The translations under genes were made by a program, and so were the position numbers. A DNA stretch of 17,072 nt. Source: DATKCT01 sp035513055. Its GTDB lineage: Bacteria; Verrucomicrobiota; Verrucomicrobiia; Verrucomicrobiales; DEV007. Shown one piece after another: positions 7,716 through 14,549 of the stretch (the first letter of the stretch is position 1; each line of letters starts with the position of its first letter). Under the pieces are notes generated by a model, which was not told the DNA's origin, did no database searches, and was given only the letters and a program-made list of their open reading frames with translations. The stretch spans positions 1 to 17,072 of the forward strand of contig DATKCT010000009.1 in assembly GCA_035513055.1 (NCBI GenBank), read 5' to 3'.

Positions 7716-8894
7716 TTACGCCAACACCACTCTTTCAAAAGTCCAGAACAAGCCCACCGCAGCAATGGCCAAGCAGGCCGGCGTCACCACCGCCCGCGCA
7801 TACCATTCTTTTCCTCGTACCGGCGCAACGGCGAGAGCCGCGAGCCCCAACACCGCCAACTGCCCCAGCTCGACGCCAATATTGAAGCTCACCAACCCGG
7901 CCGCCAACTGCCCGCCGCTCAGCCCCAGCTCGCGCAAGATCCCGGCAAACCCGAGCCCGTGGACGAGTCCCAGCCCAAACACCACTGCGATCCTGGTTTG
8001 CGTGTCCCGTTTGTTTTTCTTGTTGAGGAGATTCTCGATGGCCACCCAAACGATGCTCACCGCGATCAGAGGCTCCACAATTCCGGGCGCAATGCGCACG
8101 AGATCAACGGCGGCCAGCGCCAAGGTCAGAGAATGCGCTACGGTGAATGCAGTGACTTGGATGAGCAGGGACTTCCATCCCCGGTTCGAGAAGAACAGGC
8201 CCAATACAAAGAGAATGTGGTCGAGGCCCAACGGCAAGATGTGCTGAAAACCCAGCTTCAAGCAGGATAAAAACGTCTCGCCCAGCGGCGGTTCCGCCGG
8301 CGCCGCCGCTCGCGCGCTGCTGGCCGGCGCTTCGTCACCGGCTACCGTCCAGGGAATTTCCCCGCTGTCTTCCCCGGCGATCAGCACCCGCGCCCGCCGT
8401 TCCGTCGCTCCGTCCCGCACCACCGCTCCTGCGAGAAAGGCCGGGGATTCCTTCCCCAGCTCCACAATCCAGTAGTGATTTCCGGGTTCCGTTCGAGCCG
8501 GCCGCAGGACGACCGTCACGTGGGTCTGGCTCAGTCCCGCCTCGCCGCCTTCAACGAGGACTGTCTCGCGCCCGGCAAACTCGACCTCGCGCCCGTCCAA
8601 CCGGAAGACGAGGTGCTCCCGGACAAAGCGTTCGGCCGCCTCGAGCGGCCCCACGCTATCCTGGAGTTGCTGGGTGAGATTGAAACTCAGCTCGACGCTC
8701 GACGTCCCGTCGCTGCGCAGATCCAGGACTGCGGAAACAGAGGACACGGTGTGCGCGGCCGCTGGTCCGCTTCCGCTCGCCACCGCGGCCGCCGCCAGCA
8801 GTCGGAGCCAACCTCTCCGCTTCTCGCTCAGCGACCCACGGACCCGCGACGAGGCTGTCCCAGTCCTGCACATGATTCGCCCGGAACAAACCAT
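7716..8894 (-). CDS. HupE/UreJ family membrane protein (copy 2)
   Basis: From ATG 8894 the protein is 392 residues; ATG 8873 is an alternative, and the frame extends to 9026 but would then overlap the divergent desaturase start. The signal peptide has a basic stretch (EKRRGWLRLL) and ends GPAAA, leaving histidine as first mature residue (HTVSSV), as in the other HupE copy. An extracytoplasmic domain precedes the membrane part, which carries the same motifs as copy 1: FQHILPLGLDHILFVLGLFF, FTVAHSLTLALAAVDL, FGLGLVHGLGFAGIL and FNIGVELGQLAVLG. The soluble domains differ much more than the membrane domains, so these are distant paralogues, not a recent duplication. Putative nickel/cobalt permease relatives; the substrate is unknown. 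It is divergent from the desaturase and lies 310 bases upstream of the DUF1549 gene. Confidence 0.88.
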   Translation of the reverse strand: MVCSGRIMCRTGTASSRVRGSLSEKRRGWLRLLAAAAVASGSGPAAAHTVSSVSAVLDLRSDGTSSVELSFNLTQQLQDSVGPLEAAERFVREHLVFRLDGREVEFAGRETVLVEGGEAGLSQTHVTVVLRPARTEPGNHYWIVELGKESPAFLAGAVVRDGATERRARVLIAGEDSGEIPWTVAGDEAPASSARAAAPAEPPLGETFLSCLKLGFQHILPLGLDHILFVLGLFFSNRGWKSLLIQVTAFTVAHSLTLALAAVDLVRIAPGIVEPLIAVSIVWVAIENLLNKKNKRDTQTRIAVVFGLGLVHGLGFAGILRELGLSGGQLAAGLVSFNIGVELGQLAVLGLAALAVAPVRGKEWYARAVVTPACLAIAAVGLFWTFERVVLA

Positions 8895-9008
8895 CGCTTC
8901 GCCGTGTCGCCAGCCTTCGTTTGACCCCTTCGACCGCAAAGAATTCTTCGGGAAGGCGACGCAACGGCTTGATCCGTGAGGGAACAGCGTGAATATTTCC
9001 TTACGAGA

Positions 9009-10103
9009 ATGGCCGATGAAGCCCAATCCACACTAGATGACCACACGCCGAGCCGCCGGGAGGTCATCGCCGAATGGAGGGCGATCGTGTCCGAATACAA
9101 GAAGCCGAGCTTCTGGCGGGCCAGTTGGCAGATCGTAAACACCATCGGAGCTTACGCCGGGCTCTGGTTCTTGATGTATTTGAGCCTGTCCACCTACTGG
9201 TGGTTGATCTTTCCCCTTGCGGTGGTGGCCGGAGGATTCCTCATCCGGGTCTTCATCATCTTCCATGACTGCGGACACGGATCTTTCTTTAAGTCCCGTT
9301 TGGCCAACGACATCTGGGGCTTTATCACCGGCGTTCTCACCTTCACTCCCTACTACCACTGGCGCTGGGAGCATTCGATTCATCACGGGGCGGCCGGGGA
9401 CCTCGATCGACGCGGCGCCGGAGACATCTGGACCCTGACCGTCGAAGAGTATCTCGCGTCTTCCCGCTGGAAAAAGTTCTCCTACCGGCTGGCGCGCAAC
9501 CCGGTCATCCTCTTTTTCGTCGCCCCCCTTTTTCTTTTTTTGATCCACCAACGCTTTCCCGCGCCGCACGCCAAGCTGCAGGAGAAAGCCTCCGTCTGGA
9601 TCATGAATGTTGCCCTGATCGGCATGGCTGCGGTGTTGATCGCCATTTTCGGCTTTCTTCCCTGGTTGACCATCCAGTTGATCGCGATGGCTGTGGCCGG
9701 TTCCGCCGGTATCTGGCTTTTTTATGTGCAGCACCAGTTCGAGGATGTCTACTGGGAGCGGGGCGAGGACTGGGATTACACGGACGCTGCGCTGAAAGGC
9801 AGTTCCTTTTACAAGATGCCTAGGGTTCTGCAGTGGTTCTCCGGCAATATCGGGTTTCATCACATTCACCACCTCAGTCCGCGGATTCCGAACTACAACC
9901 TGGAACGATGCCACCGCTCGGATCCCATGTTTGCCAAGGTGAAACCCACGACCCTCAGGGACAGCCTGAAGTCCCTCCATTTCCGGCTCTGGGATGAAGA
10001 ATCGAGAAAGCTCATCAGTTTCCGGCAGTTGAAGCGGCAGAGGAAGTCGGAACAGGCGGACGTGGAGAAAAAAGGGGATCGGCGGGACGAAGGTCGCGCC
10101 TGA
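9009..10103 (+). CDS. Membrane fatty acid desaturase
   Basis: From ATG 9009 the protein is 364 residues; a GTG at 8976 in the same frame would add 11. The three histidine boxes of acyl-lipid desaturases are intact: HDCGH (residues 86-90), HSIHH (122-126) and HHIHH (284-288), which together bind the di-iron centre that inserts a double bond using oxygen. Hydrophobic stretches lie around 48-84, 104-115, about 165-185 and 200-235, the usual four-helix arrangement with the boxes facing the cytoplasm. The phrase NIGFHHIHHLSPRIPNYNLE resembles delta-12/omega-6 type enzymes, but regiospecificity cannot be read from sequence. The C-terminus is highly charged. The gene stands alone on the plus strand, divergent from HupE copy 2, with about 115 bases between starts. 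It appears complete. Confidence 0.93.
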   Translation: MADEAQSTLDDHTPSRREVIAEWRAIVSEYKKPSFWRASWQIVNTIGAYAGLWFLMYLSLSTYWWLIFPLAVVAGGFLIRVFIIFHDCGHGSFFKSRLANDIWGFITGVLTFTPYYHWRWEHSIHHGAAGDLDRRGAGDIWTLTVEEYLASSRWKKFSYRLARNPVILFFVAPLFLFLIHQRFPAPHAKLQEKASVWIMNVALIGMAAVLIAIFGFLPWLTIQLIAMAVAGSAGIWLFYVQHQFEDVYWERGEDWDYTDAALKGSSFYKMPRVLQWFSGNIGFHHIHHLSPRIPNYNLERCHRSDPMFAKVKPTTLRDSLKSLHFRLWDEESRKLISFRQLKRQRKSEQADVEKKGDRRDEGRA

Positions 10104-10315
10104 TAGCGCATCAAACACTAAAGGATCTGCACATCTACTCGAGGAACATAGGGACGCAGTGGATCGTGACAGCAGTGTCAAAACGGTTTGCTGAAGTTCC
10201 TGATTTCATGGTCTCGCGAAGGCGACTGGCGATCGACACACGAGATCTGCTGAATAAGGGAGTAATGGAGGCCTTTGAGCATAGTGCGAGTCGGTTAGGT
10301 GCAATGTTGGTGTAG
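10100..10315 (+). pseudogene. Possible truncated coding remnant before the IS66 fragment
   Basis: One frame stays open for about 71 codons and reads LHIYSRNIGTQWIVTAVSKR, then DFMVSRRRLAIDTRDLLNKG and MEAFEHSASRLGAMLV before a TAG at 10313-10315. It has natural amino acid composition and is visibly less GC-rich than its surroundings. It lacks an ATG start upstream, and its end lies seven bases before the likely IS66 end at 10322. It looks like the C-terminal tail of a gene whose front has been lost. The family is not recognised and a chance open frame cannot be excluded. Confidence 0.3.
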
Positions 10316-10321
10316 TCCAGC

Positions 10322-10951
10322 GTTAACGCCGGAGCTTCAAGTTCCGGACGCCGCCCCTGTTTGCCTGGCGCACTGGTGTGACGCGCCCTCGCGCGGCTAG
10401 CGCGGCAGCGGGGTGGAGTATCTTGGAGCCATGGTCCTGCCCTCGGAGTCTGCGTATCTTCTCCGGCGGGCCGTGTTGCTTCGGCAAGGCTGCGGGCCTT
10501 CGAAACCCCGGCCCGCGGCGGGGCCCGGAGCCACAGGGGCCGGGGAGGTCCGGGAGCCGGGAGCCGCTTTGGAGGCGGGTCAGGTGGGCGCTCCCGGGCT
10601 CAGGCGCTGACCGCTTGCTGCGGCTGCGCGGCAGCCAGGACTTCCTTGTAGTTCCAGGGCAGCCAGCGGCCGGGATCATCCTCCACAGCCGGGGCGGGAT
10701 CAGGTTGAGTGCGCAGTTTGCCCTTTTGACAATCCGGACACACATCGCCGGCTTTGAGCGTGGGATGGCTCTCCGGCGCCCGTTTGGCTCCGGCATAGGA
10801 ACTCGCTCGACGGCGGCCGTGGCCCTTCGCTTTGGTTTTGCCCGGAGCTTTGTTGGCCTTTGCCGCAGCGGCTTCGGGACAAAGCGTGGCGGTTTTCTCC
10901 GTGGGCGCCCCGAAGGCAATGCGGCGCAGCCGGGCAATGGACATTCCCTTT
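10322..10951 (-). mobile_element. Truncated and internally deleted IS66-type element
   Basis: The segment contains a rearranged IS66 transposase gene on the minus strand and a GC-rich non-coding flank (10322-10599). The flank begins GTTAACGCCGGAGC, resembling an IS66 terminal repeat. On the right, similarity to the larger IS66 element in this window stops sharply at 10951, where a DNA polymerase fragment begins, so the 5' end of the element is missing. TGCTTCGGCAAG occurs in the flank (about 10479) and again near the left end of the larger element (about 15218), in the orientation expected of inverted subterminal repeats. Confidence 0.65.
10600..10944 (-). pseudogene. IS66 transposase remnant with N- and C-terminal parts joined
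   Basis: The open frame from ATG 10944 gives 114 residues. Residues 1-85 match residues 68-152 of the IS66 transposase at 16074 with about ten differences, including SIARLRRIAFGAPTEKTATL and the first zinc-finger pair in CPDCQKGKLRTQPD. After RTQPDPAP it changes to DDPGRWLPWNYKEVLAAAQP and stops, and this resembles the short C-terminal tail of IS66 transposases (the LPWNW-like segment). The second CxxC pair and the whole DDE catalytic core are absent. The join lies near 10688-10691 and keeps the reading frame. The first 67 residues of the full protein are also lost. It cannot be an active transposase. Confidence 0.75.
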
Positions 10952-11300
10952 GCGCCTCCGGGCCGGGTCGCGGTCGCCGCTGACTACAGCGCTCAGGAGG
11001 TCCGGATTTCTGCGGCCCTTTCCGGCGACCAAAAATCGCTCGATCTCCTGGTAGAGGGTGGAGATTTCCACCTGCTCAACGCCGCGACGATCCTCGGGTG
11101 CGACCCGCCGGCGGTGGACGAAGAGGAGAGGAACCTTTTCAAGCGGGTCACCTTTGGCGTCCTTTACGGCCAGGAGGCCCAAGGGGCTGGCCGGGAGTCT
11201 CGATCAAATCGCGGGCCTCCATTTGTCCGAGGAAGAGGCCAGAGGGCATATCGAGCGAGATCGTGGCAGAGTGCGACGAGGCGGACGGCCAAAAGGTGCT
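10952..11300 (+). pseudogene. Family A DNA polymerase fragment, frameshifted
   Basis: Reading from 10952, the frame gives APPGRVAVAADYSAQEVRIS, AALSGDQKSLDLL, FHLLNAATILG and NLFKRVTFGVLYGQEAQ. DYSAQEVR is motif A of DNA polymerase I-type enzymes (catalytic aspartate) and FKRVTFGVLYGQ is motif B (O-helix). The sequence then leaves this frame; KGLAGSLDQIAGLHLSEEEA continues the polymerase in another frame. Removing one G from the GGGG at 11183-11186 restores the frame, so a one-base insertion explains the break. The fragment starts exactly where the IS66 remnant ends and loses similarity near 11270, before the RAYT-derived element. Exonuclease, fingers and the last palm motif are missing. Host polA or a phage polymerase are both possible sources. 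Confidence 0.72.
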
Positions 11301-11306
11301 CGTCAT

Positions 11307-11817
11307 GGAACTCGGGGTCAGTGTGCAAATCTTGACAAAGTGCGTGTTGATCACAACTCCGCCTCCAGGCGATCCAACCATTTCGCCAGCGGCGTGGGAA
11401 GCCTTTGGTAGAGTTTCTTACCGTCCAGCTTCCGCCGTTGCTGACTCACATTCGCGGCGCTTCGCATGGCGAGCTTCCGCGCTATCCATTCCTGCGACAC
11501 GACCGTCCGCCGCCAAAGCAGGTCCGCCAACGCCAGCTTGCGCGGATCCGATCCCTTTGTTTCCTTAAGCAAGTGATAGTGATTGCCCATCAGCGCCCAC
11601 GCATGGATCCGCCAGCCCGTCCGCCCACAGGCATCACCCAGCGTCTTCAGGAAAAAGAGGTGGTCCTCCGTATGGTGAAAGATCCTTTCCCGGCGGTTGC
11701 CACGCGCCATCACGTGGTAAAATGCATCGGGATACTCGATCCGAAGACTGCGCGCCATGCGTCCAACTCATCACACTTTGACTTATTCGTCGAGATTTGC
11801 ACACTGACCCCGATTCC
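11307..11817 (-). mobile_element. RAYT-derived element with terminal inverted repeats (copy 1)
   Basis: The left end GGAACTCGGGGTCAGTGTGC continues AAATCTTGAC; the right end is GATTTGCACACTGACCCCGA. These are inverted repeats, perfect over the 18 bases from GGGGTCAG through AAATC. Between them lies only a shortened RAYT ORF. The same unit recurs at 12937-13456 in the same orientation with very high identity. It therefore looks like a small, non-autonomous mobile unit. Confidence 0.75.
11351..11758 (-). pseudogene. Internally deleted RAYT transposase (copy 1)
   Basis: This 135-residue ORF starts with the typical RAYT N-terminus MARSLRIEYPDAFYHVMARG and reaches the HUH motif MGNHYHLL (residues 57-64). 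Directly after KETKGS it jumps to DPRKLALADLLWRRTVVSQE and WIARKLAM (about 71-98), which in full-length RAYTs lies near the C-terminus. The middle part, which carries the catalytic tyrosine, is absent, and the length is about half of the usual. The frame is intact across the join. Cleavage activity is not expected, but hairpin binding through the HUH fold might persist. It differs from copy 2 at about five residues. It may be an inert passenger moved by a full-length RAYT elsewhere. Confidence 0.8.
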
Positions 11818-11922
11818 CGCGATTCCCGAAGTCCCACGCGCCCGCGACGATTTTCGCGTCCAACCCTCACGGCACGGCGGCGCTGCTAGTCAAACCCACA
11901 AACTCCACCCGAGCCGCTCCGC

Positions 11923-12294
11923 TTAATCGCAAATCGGCAGCGCGCGGATGCGGATGCGAGTTTGCTCGAACACGACGATAGCTCCATGCTCCAACGCATC
12001 TCTGACGGCTGGCAGATTTGTCAGGAGAAGCGCAAGTTGTCTTTCGGGCAGGCGCTCCGTCCCGCGACGGAATAGGATGAACGAGGGTTTGTCGTGCGGC
12101 CACGCGGCCAGAAGCGCGCCGAAATCGGTGTCCGCTGAAACAAGGACTCGCTTCTCGGATTTTGCGCGCTCGAAAATCTGCGCGTCATCCGCTCCTTGCA
12201 TCTGATAATCCCGAACGTGAACCGCATCGTGTCCAGCTTGGCGCAGTCCCTCGGCCAGCAAAGGCGAGAGCGCGTTGTCCACGAGGAATTTCAC
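11923..12294 (-). CDS. DUF5615 PIN-like toxin of a type II toxin-antitoxin pair
   Basis: The 123-residue protein opens MKFLVDNALSPLLAEGLRQA, then GHDAVHVRDYQMQGADDAQI, and continues RVLVSADTDFGALLAAW. This is the DUF5615/Mut7-C-like PIN fold, with Asp6, Asp55 and Asp57 as likely metal-binding acidic residues of a ribonuclease. Length and motifs match the family. Its ATG overlaps the TGA of the DUF433 gene by four bases (ATGA, 12291-12294), so the two are translationally coupled with the antitoxin made first. The pair corresponds to the known DUF433-DUF5615 modules (VapBC45-like). It lies between two direct copies of a RAYT-derived element. Specific RNA targets are unknown. Confidence 0.85.
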   Translation of the reverse strand: MKFLVDNALSPLLAEGLRQAGHDAVHVRDYQMQGADDAQIFERAKSEKRVLVSADTDFGALLAAWPHDKPSFILFRRGTERLPERQLALLLTNLPAVRDALEHGAIVVFEQTRIRIRALPICD

Positions 12295-12521
12295 GAAGGC
12301 GCGAGCAACGGCAACCCGCGTTCGCGCACTGATTCAGCCGCGAAGCGCAACGCCTCCCGAATGTCTTCAGCTTCCAAGTCGGGATAAGCGCGGAGGATTT
12401 CCTCGTCGGCGATTCCGTCGGCGACCATGCCTACAACCGTCGCAACAGGGATGCGCAGCCCGCGAATACACGGGGCCCCGCCCATTTGCGCCGGTTTCAT
12501 GGTGACTCGCGTGTATTTCAT
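12291..12521 (-). CDS. DUF433 antitoxin
   Basis: The 76-residue protein contains GGAPCIRGLRIPVATVVGMV, ADGIADEEILRAYPDLEAED and IREALRFAAE, the standard DUF433 core. That is a winged-helix-like antitoxin domain binding both its own promoter and the toxin. The start is taken as ATG 12521; an internal ATG at 12500 is possible. A weak promoter can be drawn at 12528-12556 (TTGCTT, 17 bases, TAGAAA), which would make a nearly leaderless transcript. The gene precedes and overlaps the DUF5615 toxin gene, the usual order for autoregulated toxin-antitoxin operons. It looks intact. Confidence 0.85.
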   Translation of the reverse strand: MKYTRVTMKPAQMGGAPCIRGLRIPVATVVGMVADGIADEEILRAYPDLEAEDIREALRFAAESVRERGLPLLAPS

Positions 12522-12527
12522 ACTGAA

Positions 12528-12556
12528 TTTCTATTCTGTTTCGGTACGAAAAGCAA
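12528..12556 (-). promoter_or_regulatory. Candidate promoter of the toxin-antitoxin operon
   Basis: TTGCTT (12556-12551) and TAGAAA (12533-12528) are 17 bases apart on the minus strand in a locally AT-rich stretch. The -10 box is poor, and the predicted start site would fall on the ATG of the antitoxin, implying a leaderless mRNA. Weak evidence. Confidence 0.25.
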
Positions 12557-12732
12557 TCCTGCCTTGGAATGTATGACTTGATTTCTTCGCCAGGATCGGC
12601 CGAGCCTTGCACTCACCATCGTCGACATCCCGCCGATGGAAGACTTCTCGATCGGGGCGCGTCCGTGTGATTCTTTTTGGTCATCTTCAAGATGAACTTC
12701 CTCGAGATTGTGGACATCGCGTGGTCGGCCGC

Positions 12733-12819
12733 CACGACACCTGGGAGGCCGGCCTCTCCGCGATGGCTGCCGACCCGGAGATGCAGCGCGAACGCCACCG
12801 CATCAACGCCGTGGAATTC
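12733..12819 (+). pseudogene. C-terminal tail of an antitoxin-like gene
   Basis: The frame reads HDTWEAGLSAMAADPEMQRE and RHRINAVEF. The pattern W-x-A-G-x-x-x-MAxDPEMQRE, ending in a short charged tail, resembles the C-termini of small antitoxins paired with RelE- or PIN-type toxins. The upstream part does not continue in this frame as a recognisable DNA-binding domain. At the 3' end the codons run straight into a REP-like unit beginning at 12820. It appears to be a fragment whose stop codon was replaced by the repeat. The identity is tentative. Confidence 0.3.
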
Positions 12820-12836
12820 GGGAACTCGGGGTCAGT
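12820..12836. repeat. Solo REP-like unit
   Basis: GGGAACTCGGGGTCAGT is identical over 17 bases to 12944-12960 at the left end of RAYT-derived copy 2 and nearly so to 11307-11322. An imperfect stem (GAATTC/GAACTC) precedes the GGGGTCAG. No RAYT ORF follows, so it is a lone terminus or a remnant of another copy; the following 100 bases show no gene. Confidence 0.6.
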
Positions 12837-12936
12837 AGTATCAGATCAAATCAAGGGTTTTTTGGGATCTTATCCTGAGGCATATTTTTAGGCGTGGTCG
12901 TCCGTAGCCAGGGCGCTGTGGCTTTTTGGCCTTGAT

Positions 12937-13456
12937 GAGTTCGGGGAACTCGGGGTCAGTGTGCAAAGCTTGACAAAGTGCGTGTTGATCACAACTCCGC
13001 CTCCAGGCGATCCAACCATTTCGCCAGCGGCGTGGGAAGCCTTTGGTAGAGATTCTTACCGTCCAGCTTCCGCAGTTGCTGGCTCACATTCGCGGCGCTT
13101 CGCATGGCGAGCTTCCGCGCTATCCATTCCTGCGACACGACCGTCCGCCGCCAAAGCAGGTCCGCCAACGCCAGCTTGCGCGGATCCGATCCCTTTGTCT
13201 CCCTTAGCAAGTGATAGTGATTGCCCATCAGCGCCCACGCATGGATCCGCCAGCCCGTCCGGCCACAGGCATCATCCAGCGTCTTCAGGAAAAAGAGGTG
13301 GTCCTCCGTATCGTGAAAGATCCTTTCCCGGCGGTTGCCACGCGCCATCACGTGGTAAAACGCATCGGGATACTCGATCCGAAGACTGCGCGCCATGCGT
13401 CCAACTCATCACACTTCGACTTATTCGTCAAGATTTGCACACTGGTACCGATTCCG
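12937..13456 (-). mobile_element. RAYT-derived element (copy 2) with REP-like hairpin
   Basis: The left boundary has a perfect hairpin, GAGTTC-GGG-GAACTC (12937-12951), followed directly by GGGGTCAGTGTGCAAA. A hairpin next to a short conserved foot sequence is the usual target layout of RAYT/Y1 transposases. The interior is nearly identical to copy 1. The right end is degraded: ACTGGTACCGATTCC replaces ACTGACCCCGATTCC. Confidence 0.72.
12989..13396 (-). pseudogene. Internally deleted RAYT transposase (copy 2)
   Basis: This 135-residue ORF has the same structure as copy 1: RAYT N-terminus, HUH motif GNHYHLL, then an in-frame jump to the C-terminal segment DPRKLALADLLWRRTVVSQE. The catalytic tyrosine region is missing. 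Differences from copy 1 are few (for example HDTED for HHTED, LLRET for LLKET, QQLRKL for QQRRKL). Because the two copies share the same deletion join, the deletion happened before the element was copied, meaning the shortened form itself has moved or been duplicated. Confidence 0.8.
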
Positions 13457-13720
13457 CGACGAATCTCAATACAAGTATCCGGCTCCGGCAGCCGAAGCGG
13501 CTAGGATCTGGGCATACCACGACAGCGTTCAATGGAGGAGGACAAGGCCTGGCTGCTCTTCGGCGTTCTGCCGGCAACGGCAGATCAATCCTCAGAGTCT
13601 CCCGCGATGGCGGGCTCAAGCGCCGGCAGGCGGATCCCGGAGCAAACTGCCCGTGTAGCCCTTGGAACGGGAGGGTTCTTGCCCCACTCACTGCTCTTGG
13701 AAGAGGGAGGTCACCGGGGG
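13457..13720. other. Stretch without recognisable gene
   Basis: Several frames are open here on both strands, but none shows family motifs. It lies between the right end of RAYT-derived copy 2 and the first recognisable RHS sequence. It may be decayed RHS DNA or scrambled intergenic sequence. Confidence 0.4.
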
Positions 13721-13725
13721 CGACT

Positions 13726-14516
13726 GCGAACCCCGACAACTTTGACGTGGCGGGGATGCGGGTCTATCCTACGGTGAAAGTCAACAGAGTGAACGGGGCG
13801 CGACAGGACGACTACTATCGCCGGGAGCTTGCTCCCACAAGCCGGCCGGGGTTTCTCGGGTTGACGGTGCAGACCTACAACGCGCAGGGTCAGCCGGTGG
13901 GAAGTCCGGAGACGGGGGAGGGTTACGTGCCGAGGGCCACGGAGACTTTGAGTTACGACTTCGACGGAAATCTGCTCGGCGATGGCCGGTGGTTGTATGG
14001 GTGGGACGCGGAGGACCGGCTGGTGTCGATGGAGACCGATGGAGACCCAGCCGCAGGCGGTGTCAGGAATCCCTGCGGCGCAGAGCGTGAAATTGCGCTT
14101 CTATTGCGACTGGATGGGGCGGCAGCGTTATTTATGTATCGGACGGGTGGCTGTGCGCAGCGAAGCTGGACGGGGCGCAGACGGAAGCCTACGTGTGGGG
14201 GGTGGACATCGCGGGGAGTCTAGGCGCTACCGGAGACGTAGGGGGCCTGGCGGCGATTCTGGATCTGACCGGCGAGTCTGGGACGGTGAGCGGGGCGCAC
14301 TTCCCTGCGTATGACGGGAATGGGAATGTGATGGCGCTGGTGAGCGAGATGTCCGGCTATGCCTATCTAACCGCGCGCTATGAATACGACCCCTTCGGCA
14401 ACGAGTTGCGCAGGAGCGGGAGCCACGCTGAGAACAACCCCTGGCGTTTCAGCACAAAGTGGACCGACTGGGAGAGCGGGTTGTCGTGTTATGGCTTCAG
14501 ATTCCACATTCCGGAG
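13726..14516 (+). pseudogene. RHS repeat-associated core fragment, broken by frameshifts
   Basis: The segment reads, across three frames: MRVYPTVKVNRVNGARQDDY, ETLSYDFDGNLLGDGRWLYG and WDAEDRLVSMET; then SVKLRFYCDWMGR; then VIYVSDGWLCAAKLDGAQTE, AYVWGVDIAGSLGATGDVGG, HFPAYDGNGNVMALVSEMSG and RFSTKWTDWESGLSCYGFRF. This is the YD-repeat and core region of RHS proteins, large surface or secreted polymorphic-toxin shells. The first break is a 10-base tandem duplication (14028-14047); the second is an extra base near the GGGG at 14116-14119. Nearly all of the N-terminal shell is missing, and the normal core end (GRWLSRDPIG-like) is absent. The last frame runs directly into the lipoprotein gene at 14550. 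No functional RHS protein can be made from this segment. Confidence 0.85.
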
Positions 14517-14549
14517 GAGGGAGCACCCGACATGGGAAGGTTTTGTCAG

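Noticed and set aside
9033..10181. Minus-strand open frame of 382 codons
   Set aside because: It is antisense to the desaturase with all three histidine boxes intact.
11307..13456. CRISPR-like array from the repeated GGGGTCAG units
   Set aside because: Only a few units at irregular spacing, inverted at element ends, with RAYT ORFs between them; no cas genes.
13726..14516. Programmed frameshifting in the RHS gene
   Set aside because: The first break is a plain 10-base duplication, most of the RHS protein is missing, and the core end is lost; decay is the simpler reading.
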